Assembly (NCBI RefSeq): GCF_018812025.1 | Contig: NC_063044.1 | Location: forward strand, 47,124,077-47,188,076 | Source of the DNA: Megalobrama amblycephala | Taxonomy: Eukaryota; Chordata; Actinopteri; Cypriniformes; Xenocyprididae | Direction: 5' to 3' | DNA length: 64,000 bases | Shown: in pieces, positions 36,672 to 48,600 of the stretch | How positions within the stretch are numbered: the stretch's first letter is position 1 | How the letters are laid out: each line of letters starts with the position of its first letter | Notes under the pieces: generated by a model | The model's input: the letters and a program-made list of their open reading frames with translations, nothing else | Databases searched by the model: none | Told to the model about the DNA's origin: nothing | Translations under genes and position numbers: made by a program

Positions 36672-38653
36672 TTCACTGATAAAGCCAGACACAGGATATC
36701 GTACAATTCAATGTACCTTCTCCTCTGTGTTGTTAATAATGACCAAATCACCACCCAGATCTTGACAGTGCTTCCTGCTGGAGCTCCAGGTCTTGTTGTG
36801 GTTGGAGAAAACATAGAATCTGTCGTTGCCTTTTAACCACTGCTCTGGCAAATCTGCAGAGACAGGGTTTTTTTTGTTAGGTTTTTTTTTTTTTGTACAA
36901 AAAGGAACACAGACTTGCTATATAAATAGCACACTTGTTTCAGGCCTGTGGTTTAGCTAGAAGCACACATTTTGTAGACTGGAAAAAAGCAGAAACCCTG
37001 CTTAACTGCACCTTTACATACTTAAAGGCGGTTGTAAAATATTTTGGAATGACTCATTGTTAAAAACAAAAATAGATGTATGGCAAGGAGACTCAGACAG
37101 AATGTGTACAAAAGTAGCCTACAGAGCATTCAAGACGGATGAAAAAAAGAAACTCAAAGTGCATAATTCACCAGCTCTTGTGTACGTTGAAAAACAAGGC
37201 ATAGTTTTACCTGGGCAGTAATTTAATGAGCTCCATTCCTCCTCATACATGCATCCTGGACTGTCTTGTTCATGGTCTGAATAGGGGTTTAATGAAGAAA
37301 GATTACTATGTCACTATGAAAACAAAATTGACATTTCTTTATGGAGATGTATTTATTATAAATGATTTCTCTGTACACATCTTTTTTTTTTTAATTCATG
37401 TGCTCTTATGATCTCATATCAAAATAACTTCCTCTCCCTCTTCTCTTTGATGATGCGTTTACTGGCATGAGGGCGGGACAACCTGTCACTCACATGACAT
37501 CACATCACAGCAATAACAAACTACAACCATCCAATCAATTCCCAATGGACAAAATCAAGTCTCACAATACATTTTTGTTTTTGTTTTTCTTGCTCAAGAA
37601 ACCATTTCAGATAAATGCCGACTTTAGGATATTGTATGTAGAATCATATCAGATGAGAGCACAGAAATGAATGATTTACCTGAATTTGAGCAGTTTGTTA
37701 CTGGCTCACAATGCAACATATTTTTGTCTTTAGTGAAATCTGCAAAAGTAAGAACAGTGAAGTAAAAAATGTAATGCAGATGTAAATATGTAAAATATAC
37801 CTCTGATGGTGTATGCAATGTATTAAAATCTGAGTACACTTACACAAGTATGCCAGCACCCCATTAACAAGCAGAGACAGGAACAGGAGAACAGCAATAA
37901 CGGTATAGATAGGTCGACATTTCTTCTCTCTGGTAGTTTTCCTATCTGCAAAATAAAATAGCCTAAGTTATACATTTTAAAAGTATATAGTACTGAAGAA
38001 AAATCTATAGAAAGAACTTTAATTCATTATTATAATGATGAATTTGCACAGAGTAGTTAAAAGTATTTTTATGTTCAAAAACAGCTAATACATCTCTAAA
38101 AAAAATAAAAATAACTATCATTTGCATTGTTTCAGCTATAAGCTCCATTATCGAGTTGGAAATAAGTGAATTTTTAAAGAAAACAATCAGCGATTTTGCC
38201 GAAAAGAGTTACCGTCATGCAGGCTTAATAATGTTTTAAACAAAACGATATAGGACATATCAGTGATAATAACAAGACAAATATGACCGTACTTTGTGTT
38301 TTGTCGATGTACTAACTAGGGCCTACCGTCCGACGTAAATTGGCTCAACTGTTGCTATGGTTACCTCCGTAATTTGCTAAAAACACAGCTAACTCTAATT
38401 TGCAACCCAACGTTTGTGATTACCGAGACATTGTTTGATCGTTATTATATTTAAAAAGACTTTACCCTTTTCTTTAACCTCTTTTGGGCTCAAAGAAACG
38501 TGGTTTTGTGCTTCACACTTAGGCTAAACCACAACCACAAATTAGAGTAATATTATCAAGGAGAAAAAGAATCAAGTACTTACTTCCAAGTGAATCCTTT
38601 TTCATCCATCTAGTGTTGTCATAAATATGATCAGACATGTCATGTTTGGACAT
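36111..38653 (-). CDS. C-type-lectin-like receptor, gene B, with in-frame loss of the CTLD core
   Basis: Exons 5' to 3': 38653-38584, 37945-37844, 37739-37680, 37276-37211, 36853-36717, 36299-36111; 624 bases, 207 aa, no stop or phase error. The tail of about 23 residues includes HIYDNT. The transmembrane exon has a basic flank (TREKKCRP) and IAVLLFLSLLVNGVLAYL. It has an extra 66-bp stalk exon that its neighbours lack. The first CTLD exon is normal (QWLKGNDRFYVFS ... CQDLGGDLVIIN). The last exon runs EFLARRL ... DLYWAG ... HNCAVL ... DISCLREERSICEIPC. Compared with genes C and D, it joins the Trp of the WIGL motif directly to the Trp of the next exon's FWA motif, dropping the intervening residues and the intron. 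A folded standard CTLD is doubtful, yet the frame is kept. Confidence 0.85.
36551..36701. repeat. Hairpin: 37-bp inverted repeat around a (TA)n core
   Basis: cgatatcctgtgtctggctt... at 36,551-36,587 is mirrored at 36,665-36,701, with about 75 bp of pure TA between. It sits in the lectin B intron only 15 bases from the exon end at 36,717. Confidence 0.85.
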
Positions 38654-39831
38654 TATTATATTGTTAAACAAAGAAGTACGTTATGCAGCAGAAAGAAGTA
38701 AGATCAGGCTGTCTGTGGGTGTGAAATACTAATGCAGAAGTGTCATTTCCTGTCAACCTTATTGGTTATCAAGCTGGTAGCTGTTCTAGATATAGAAATA
38801 ATTTTCTACTGTCTTGTCAGTGCATATAGCCTATTACATATTATGTATATCTGTCAATAGATACCATTAAAGCCAATGTGTCACAAGACACTGGTCATAA
38901 GAATAAGTCTACTCTTATGTTAATGCTCCTCAAGACTCAACTACTTCACTTCATACAGTGTAGGCTACTTGCAAATGCTGGGGGTTATTGTTACACAAAA
39001 GAAGATATTTTAAAGAATGGTGGTAACCAGACAGTTTATGGCACTCATTGACTTCAATAGTAGCAAAAAAAACAAAACAACTGTCTGGTTACCAACATTC
39101 TTCATAATATCTTCTTTTGTGTTCAACAGTAGAAAGAAACACATTCAGGTTTGGAACAACATGAGGGTGAGGAAATGATGACAAAATCTTCATTAATCTT
39201 CAAGAATATAGGGGTGTCGCACCAAAGGACAACAAAACTTAACACTTATATAGTTGTTCCAAAAGGTATTTGAACAGTTCTGAGACAGAAACTTACCATG
39301 CACACATGCCATGGGAGGTTCAGTAACATAAATGAGGTCCTTCAACTAATTAAAGTTGCCAGTGGAATTGCCTGATTTAAAATCAGTATATGGTGTCACA
39401 CCGGAGGACATGGTTTTTAGTGATGACAAAATGTATCAAGTTCCTATGCTTTTAGAAATATATGGATGAAATGGATGAATTTACTAAAATAGACAATTGT
39501 AAAATGATTTATTAACATTTATATGCTTTTCTTTTTAATTTATAAAAGTTGTAATTTATTGAACCATGTTTGAGACAGTTACACCATAGGACAATTTTGA
39601 GATTTGGCTCAAAAAAAAAAAAAAAAAATCTAATAACAAAACAGTTATTATTTCAACAGGTCAATGTAAGACAAAAAAAAAATACTGCATTTTAAATTAT
39701 GACAATACTAATTATATTCATTTTTATCTTGTGTGACAATGAAAATCACATCAACTCTGTGGGGCTTGCACATTTCACTACATCTGTAAGGATGTGTAAA
39801 TGACAAATAGAAACTTTTCTTCAGTAAATAT
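38654..39831. other. Spacer between lectin genes B and C
   Basis: A fold-back repeat lies at about 38,975-39,175 (aagaagatattttaaagaat against attcttcataatatcttctt, ending gaacaacatgagggtgagg). From 39,205 to 39,610 the strings caccaaaggacaa, caccggaggacat and caccataggacaa recur, suggesting a degraded repeat. No gene is seen. Confidence 0.5.
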
Positions 39832-42617
39832 TTATTCTGAACATGGAATCTCACAAATGCTTCTCTCTTTCCTCGAGCAAAAAACATCTCCCCACATCGG
39901 CTCACTCATTCGTCCATTCAATACAACACAATCTTCACCCAGAGGATTGTCCGCTGATGTGTAATCATCAGGAGGCCGTGCCCAGAAACTGACAAATAAA
40001 TAAATAAACAGTAAAGATGCATAAAAAGGTATCAAACTGTAACCAAACGGGACATTTTAAACATCATATACATTTATTAACACAGACATTTAAAATAATA
40101 CTTGCCTAAGATGATTCTTGGATTCATCCACCCACAGCCAAACACCTTCAGTGCGGCTATCGGTCAGACCAATCCAATATAATGTCTCTGCGCCAATACT
40201 GCGTATTTGGTTTGCAAGAAGTTTCTACAAAAGAAAGTTTGGTCATGAAACTCTAGAGGGCACAGGCTAATAGGTCCTTAACTCAATCTGCCTGCAATTA
40301 CATAATTCTCTATAGGGCACAGCTGATTGGTTCTTTAGCCAATGAGCTCGCCACTTGGTCAGCATTTGCTGTGTAAGAATTGAAAATATCTTAAGATATT
40401 TTAAAATGAACAAAGACATTTGCTTTACTGTTTCAACCCCCTCTCTCTTGCTACAAGGGCCATTTGGAAGGCACAAAGGTGCTGATAGTGATCAAGGCCT
40501 GTAGGCCAAGATGTGTGTACATCGGGGGTCTACAAATGGTCACACCTTTAGTACAGTGGGGGAAGTTTTAATCTTCTGATTGGTCAGTTTGAATGTCTGA
40601 GTTTTGGTCACATGGTCAGGGAAGGGATAAAAGAAGATTGTAACTGTTGCTCTGGGCTCTTTTATACTCTGCTCTTCTTTCTTGGATTCTTGGATCTTGG
40701 GCACTGTCTTGCCCTCTCTCTCTCTCTCTCTCAATTTCAATTTCAATTTCAAATGAGCTTTATTAGCATGACTGTGAATCACAGTGTTGCCAAAGCATTA
40801 ACATATTATACATAAATAATAAAATAAACAAACAAACAAAACATATATTTATACATCATGTTACATGCAGCAATGCAAACAAAACCATCTTAGTAAATTA
40901 ATAAATAAAGCAGGTCTCTAGAGAGTTATCCATCTCTAATTTTGTGAATGGCTAACACATATTTTGCAGCTAGTGTAGCTGTGTTATCATCTTCACCAAG
41001 TATGAAGGGCATTTTCTCAGTATCACTCAGTTCAGTGAATGATGGAATTAGTGTTCCAAGTATGGAGAGAAATGTTTCTCTTGCATTGTGATATTTAGGA
41101 CAGATGAGTAGGAAGTGTTTCTCATCCTCTATTTGCTGTAGATCACAGTGTCTACAGATCCTCTGTTCTCTCGCTGTCCATGTTTGTCTATATCTTCCTC
41201 TCTCTATTTCTAGATCATGGTCACTTAATCTGTATTTGGAGAGGATTTGTCTTTCTTTAAATTGTTTGATTAATAAATAATTTGCCAATTTAGTGGTTCT
41301 ATTTAGGGTCGAGTAACATTGGAGTTTATTTTGGATCTCAAAATGTGCTTTTAGTGATTCATCATGAGTATCTTTTAGATTTTTGTCAATTTCTTTAATA
41401 ATAGTTTTGGGGTTGTAGCTGTGGTCAATTGGGAATTGAGTTTCATGGACAAGTTGAAGAGCGAGTGTGTTTAGAGGATGAGATTCTGCTGAGATTTCAT
41501 TGGCGAGGAGGGCTTTATATTGGACTGAATCAGGATCAGACTGATGGAGGTGATGCCAGAACTGAACACATCTCTTCTGGATCTCAATGTTCAGTGGGTA
41601 CAAACCTAATTCAGCCCTACAGGCGTCGTTGGATGTGCTTCTGTGAACCCCTAAAATGTTTTTGCTAATTTCCAATTGTAGTTTTTCTACTGAAGTTTTA
41701 TCCCAATTTCTAAAATTTTGTACTGGTCCCCAAATTTCACATCCATATAAAAGAATTGGTTTAATTATTGAATTGTATAATTTTATCCAAGTTTTAATGG
41801 GTAATTTTAAGTGACCGCATCGTGACTTTATAGCATAAAAAGCCCTCCGAGCCTTTTCGCTCAGTGTTTTGACAGCCAGACCAAAGCTTCCCGAAGCGCT
41901 GATGTCGATGCCTAGATAACTGTAGCTGGTGCTATGCTGTAGGACCTGGCCTTTATAAGTGAACTGGTGTTTGTTTGCCTGAGATCTGGCCTTTTTCTGG
42001 AACACCATTACTCTGGTTTTGTCCAGATTGACTGTCAGGGCCCACTCATGACAGTACTGTTCCAGCAGGGACAGGCTTTGCTGGAGACCCTCAGGTGTGC
42101 GGGACAGCAGGAGCAGATCATCTGCGTACAGCAGACATCTGACCTCTGTGTGGTGTAGAGTGAGGCCGGGGACGGTAGAACGCTCTAGCACTGATGCCAG
42201 ATCATTTATGTAGATGTTGAATAGAGTCGGACTCAGACTGCATCCCTGCCTCACTCCACGTCCCTGCTGGAAAAACGCTGTTCTGTGGTTATTTATTTTT
42301 ACTGCACATTTACTGTTGGTGTACAGGGATTGTATGGTGTCAAAAGTTTTCCCACCAATGCCAATTTGTAGGAGTTTGTACAGTAAACCGTCATGCCAAA
42401 TTGAGTCGAATGCTTTTTTAAAATCTACAAAACATGCAAATATTTTTCTTTGTTTGTCCTTGATGTTTTTGTTAATTAGTGTGTGAAGAGAATAGATGTG
42501 ATCGGATGTGCGTTGTTTTGGTAAAAATCCAATTTGTGCTTTATTTAAAATGTTGTGTGTGGAGATGTGTGTGACAATCCGGCTGTTTATGATGCTGCAG
42601 AACAGTTTTCCTAACAG

Positions 42618-42653
<36 letters not shown>

Positions 42654-45600
42654 CTCTTTCTCTCGCTCTCTTTCTCTCTCTCAGGTAACTTTTTACATAC
42701 ATGCTGGGTACAATTATTGGTTTATGATTTTATCATCTCATACATCTATTTTGTAATTATTTTAAGTGTAACCATAATCAGATATTGTCATTAAACCCTT
42801 TCAGTTACAAATGATGTGCTAACTAGTTTTGATTTAGTATTAACATTAATGTGCTCCCTATTGCAATACAATATTGTCACACTATAGCAACGCTCTCCCA
42901 CATATTTTGCTATTATAACTGCGCTTATTTCCGTCGTTGGTATAAGTTGCAGTGGGTGGTAATAGACAAGAAATGTGCAGTTTTCTAACATCTTACTGAT
43001 AAAGTTTCTTTAGTCGCTCGGCAAACCTTACAGCCTGAACCCCTGTAGGAGTTCCACCCTTACAGATGGTGCCGAAACCCGGGATCCCTTGCAGTGAGTT
43101 TTCTGAAATCTACTTCGATCGGTCGTCAGAATGAGGACATTTTTTCACAGTTGAATTTGTGAATGGATTAAAGCTGACCTTCTTACCAAGGAATGAGTAA
43201 GTCTGTTTTAATTGTTTAATGGTATGATATTCAGATCTCCTCAGGGATGGAAGGGAAAATTTCTGGAAAGAGTGAAGTATTGTTTGCTTTATGGAGCAAA
43301 AAAGTTGAGCCTGCTTTGTGCAAACTCAAGAAACAATATATTGGGATTAAATGTTCAGATGATGAAATGCTCAAATGGTGGGACATAATTGGCAAACACC
43401 AAAAGAAATCAAAACGTGGTGAAATAATTGAGGCTTTAAACTTCATAAGTTTTGCGCAGCTGCGTGATGTGACCACACATCTATTTTCAAGTATAGATGC
43501 TAAATGTAAAGAAGTGCATTCTAAAAATGCAGAGGCACAAAAGTCAGAGTTAAACATTCAGGATCTTCAGTCACAGCTTGATAATTTACTAGCTGAGCAG
43601 TTAGTCCTGACTGAAAAGTGTAAAAAACACAAGGAGACTATTGCAGATCTCAAGGCTAAGCTAAATGCTCAAGAGTCTCTCAAAATGCTTAACAGCGATG
43701 GGGCTAAAAAGCATGTTCACTTCTTAGATGAGGTAACTTGCTCTAATGAATCTGGAATGTTTTGTTCAGAGGCCACTGCTCAAGAAAGTGTGCCTATTTC
43801 AGTTCTTAAGGTGATGCAGCACCGGAATAGTGCAGAGTCATGTACCAGAACGCATGGTGTTCAAGCATTAGAGAGTCATGGAAATCCTCAAACTCCAGGA
43901 GAACACAGCAAACAACCCTGTGGCAAAGAGAACAGGTTTTGCATTTCCTGTCAGAAAATAGGCCATACAGAGGAAAAATGCTGGCCAATGGGTAGGGGTA
44001 GACCTTCACCTTATTTTCAGAAAAATAGGAAACCACATTCTAAGAGCAAAGATCAGAGCTCATTTGCAGGTAAAACTCTAAGTGCGTTAACCGCATTGTT
44101 CATGCAAGGCCTCCAACTATTAACTTCACTTGCTAGTGGATTAGCAGCCCAATAGCAATGATCCTGTTTGTATTTCCAAATCTGTGATTGTGCTAAACAC
44201 ATTGTGCGCATAGAACACACATTAAAGCTGTTTGTGATACTATATCAGACATCCCAAGTCTCCCGGAAGTTCCGGGAGTCTCCCGCATATTGATAGCGGC
44301 TCCCTGATGCCCGCAAATTAGTTAAAATCTCCCGGAATCTAGAGCGAGCGAGCAAGAGCGCGCATAGAGACTGTGTTTCAAACCAGCGCGCGCACGGCAG
44401 AGAGGGATAGGGAGCGAGATAGAGACCTTGCGTGTGTGTGCGAAGCGCATGTATGACAGAGAGCATCCCGAATGTCCTTTTTCGGCAAATCAACCAATCA
44501 ATTATCAGAGGTGAGTTGACAAGTTTAATTTCATGTGCATATTATTCAGGCAAGTTGCCAAGGCTACATGAAAACAACAAACTCCTTAGACCTGTTTAAA
44601 GTTGCAATGGAAAATAAATAAAAGCAGTTTACATAAATAGTATAAGCAGCTTATATAAATAGTAAAAGTAATCTACATATTTAAACATAATTAACGAATA
44701 ATTGCATATGCCTATAGCTTATAGCTCCTTCCTCTTTTTTTTGTGGGTTTTTTTGGGGGGGGGGGGGGGGGTACCTCCCTGAAATGACTTTTTGCAGGTT
44801 GGGATGTCTGCTATATGTACACATAGACTAGCTGAGTTTATTCTTTAAAACACATGATTGCTTTACTGTAGGTGTTGGATTAAACACTTAGGTTAAAGGT
44901 TGTAGATGCTATGTATTTTAGGCCATGTATCTTGTGTTAATTGGAGTACTGAAGTAGTACTGAAATTGTATAGCAATTTCTAGTTGCATGTGTGACTATG
45001 TTGAATTTATTTGCCTCCTAAATGGAAAACTCAGCTATTTTCCATATAGCTAGAGTAAAACCATGTACAGGAGCACAGAATTGCCATGTGGCTACAATAT
45101 GATTCACAATTGCATTAACCATGAAAATGCTTTTCTCACAACAGGATTCAGTAACTCTGAACACTGCACTTTATCATGCTCCTTTACAAAAACATTGGTG
45201 TTGAAGGATTTTGAGCCAGATCACACCTTATGCTCACATTTTCAAGCTGGCTCCCTGTTACAACAGGACCAAATTTGCATCACAATTGTAAAACTCCCTC
45301 ACCTTTGTTTGGAGCATGATTGAATTTACACATAGCCACAGCTAAATGCAGCCACATAGATTTGATCTTCACTCGCAGTCATATCTACATCTACATATGC
45401 CTCACAAAATACAGTATTATCTAAGTCTTTAAGTTTAGACTGCATTATAACTGTGAATTTTATCCAGTTATTGTGTTGTTTTGTTTTTACTTTGGATTTA
45501 CTAAATCACTTAGTTATTTGTCTCACCAAATTAAATATCAAAATGTATGTTAGTATTTCTCATTCTTACTTAAGCACAAAATTTGTATTATCATTAATGC

Positions 45601-48600
45601 ATCTGAAACAATTCTGAAGCTTATTTGATTTGTTTCTTTGTATTTTGTCCATTTGAATTGTAACATCAATTTTTGGACATCAATCCAATTGAATCTCTGT
45701 ATTTGGTTACACTGAATATTTTGCTGATACTCTTCATGACAATGGGGTGTTTTAAACCAACATTTGTTGTTTTGTTATTATGCAATTTATTTCAGTGTTT
45801 CCAGAAACAATGTAAGAGCTTTTAAGATCTTCTTTTATTCTCGCCTTGACCACTTTATCAAGTACATCAATTTAAGGGCGTATTGCCAGAGACAAATTTA
45901 ATCTGACCACATCAAACCTCTGACCAATGAAAAATGCCATACGTGTGCTGTTTGTTGTGCTATATGTTGTTTTAAATCACAGGATCCCTGCTGCCAAAGT
46001 TCAAATCCTGTGTCTTGTCTCAAAGGATTGACAACTGAGTTCTACCATTATCAGTGCCTGATTCTTGTGGAGGTGTGAAGTGTTCGATGGATGATTTGCA
46101 TATCTATGAACGGTGCCACGCCATTTGATGGACCTTCTCATGCAGGACTGAAGGGAGAACAAAGACTGAAGACTGACCAACTGCTATTGCAACAAGTCTG
46201 GACAAGAAGTCTGAAGTTGACATCTACACACAACAGAAAGCATGTCTTCATGGACTGTGCCACCTTTTGACACATGAGTGTGGCCAACGGTGCCAAGGAG
46301 GGACTGTATATACCGTCGTTGGTATAAGTTGCAGTGGGTGGTAATAGACAAGAAATGTACATTTTTCTAACATCTTACTGATAAAGTTTCTTTAGTCGCT
46401 CGGCAAACCTTACAGCCTGAACCCCTGTAGGAGTTCCACCCTTACAGCTGTAACAGTTTGCAGCGCACTTTCAGAAACCCTCCACCTTCCCCAGCTCCAC
46501 CTGTATCATTCCTGTATGCTACAGCAGCAGCATGTCTTACTTGCTCACAGCAGCGTGTCGTGTGTGTATTAGCAGAAGCAAGTCCCGTATTGCTCTGCAG
46601 CAGCAGCAAGAAGACCAAACATATCATCATTGTCTTATCCATTACCATGGTAAACACTCCAAGAGTTGTCATGACAGATATATAGAGATCATTTAATCTA
46701 CAGCTTGATTTATTTTTCACTGTACATATTTCGTCTGAAATGATAAGTTCCAATTATGTCATATTATCTGTACCTGCTCTTCCATGCTGTTGATGATGAC
46801 CAGGTCTCCTCCCAGATCCTGACAGCGTTCTCTGCTGCTGTTCCAGTCCATGGTATCAGTGGAGAAAACATAGAATCTGCCCTTGTCCTGGACCCACTTC
46901 TCTGGGAAATCTTGCGTGACAGTTTTTGAATGTTTAATATCAGTGCCCTATAAACTAAATTTTGCATTATATATTCAACAGTGTGAGGTACAAAACTGTT
47001 TTGTGTAAAAGGATTAGTGTTTTTTTTTTATTATTTCTTTTTTTACATACCAACTTATTCTGCAGCTGACTCTGAATGTCTGAAAATGTTCCATTATGTA
47101 AAATATTTAATACAGTCCAACCAAAATTTATTCAGACACCTTGAACATTTCTTCATTAAAGGGTTATTCACCCAAAAATGAAAATTCTGTCATTAATTAC
47201 TCACCCTCATGTCGTTCCACACCGTAAGACCTTTGTTCATCTTCAGAACACAAATTAAGATATTTTTGTTACCTCACTGAGCCATTGGATTTCAACAAAA
47301 ATATCTTAATTTGTGTTCTGAAGATGAACAAAGGTCTTACCGGTGTGGAACGACATGAGGGTGAGTAATAAATGACATTATTTTCATTTTTGGGTGAATA
47401 ACCCTTTAATGCAGTTTATTTAATATAGTTTAAAAATGGTAATAAAATATGACAAGATCTCAGAGTTAAACTGTTGTCATAAAAAAATAATCTTAATTAT
47501 TTCAGGTAACACTTAAGCAAAACATGGTCAGGTCAAAGTGTCTGAATAATTTTTGGTTCCAAATTTTTATCAATTTTACTGGTAGTCCACTGTGTGAAGA
47601 ATGTTTGGGTATAATATGTCACATGCTATCCTCATTTACATAAATGAACTATAGTGTCCTGAACCCACTAGTAAAAATATACCAAAAATATCAAAAATGT
47701 CTGAATAATGTTTGGTTTGACTGTACATGTTGTGTGGTCTTCTTTATATTCACGCATAAAAACATGAGAAATAAATTGACTTGCTTTTTTTTGGACAGTG
47801 CTGTGACTGGGACCTGTTTTCCATTTCCTTGTGAAAGATCTGTTTGGTTTGAGCGTTGTGATCAACATCTAACATAAAAACAAACTAAATTAAAAATCAA
47901 ATTCTAACTAAACATTGTGACTATATTATGTAAACTGAGAGATTGTGGAGTCTGTCTACCTGAATAAGAGCAGTGTGATACTGGTTCACAACTCATCAGC
48001 TGTTCTGTGCCATTGCTGTAATCTGTAATAGAAATAAGGTCACACATAACATTACAGTGTTCGTATTACAATATATTTACAGTAGAAAGTAAGTACTTAG
48101 GGTTATATGAACAACTATAAAAACTCTATTTTCAGCTTCTATTTTGTAATATATATTGTATAAAAATAAAGGAGAGATGGAAGGTTGAGTCACACTTGAT
48201 ATTTAACTTAAAGGATTAGTCCACTTTCAAATTAAATTTTCCTGATACTTTACTCACCCCCATGTCATCCAAGATGTTCATGTCCTTCTTTCTTCAGTCG
48301 AAAAGAAATTAAGGTTTTTGATGAAAACATTCCAGGATTATTCTCCTTTTTTCTACTTCAATGGCCTCCAGATGGTTGAAGGTCAAAATTACAGTTTCAA
48401 TGCAGCTTCAAAAGGCTTTAAATGATACCAGATGATGAATAAGGGTCTTATCTAGCAAAATGATCTGTCATTTTCTAAAAAAATACAACTGTATATGCTT
48501 TATAAAAACAAATGATCGCCTTGCACGTGCTTCCGCTTTCTGTATTCTTCAAAAAGCTTACGCTGTATGTCCTACACCTTCCCTATTCTACTTACAGAAA

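Larger units (their letters stand above)
42920..46446 (+). mobile_element. Gag-only LTR retroelement with tRNA-Phe-type primer site
   Basis: Two near-identical LTRs of about 142-145 bp (42,920-43,064 and 46,305-46,446; shared block from ccgtcgttggtataagttgc to cccttaca) enclose a single long frame. No reverse transcriptase, integrase or protease frame is visible. A purine tract aaggaggga (46,295-46,303) precedes the 3' LTR. The LTR start is uncertain because the first bases differ between copies, and I found no clear target duplication. The interior is interrupted by a DNA transposon at 44,246-44,810. It lies antisense in intron 4 of lectin gene C. It must depend on another element's enzymes if it is or was mobile. 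Confidence 0.8.

Noticed and set aside
43231..43557. 108-codon minus-strand frame opposite the gag-like gene
   Set aside because: Shadow frame of the better supported plus-strand CCHC protein.
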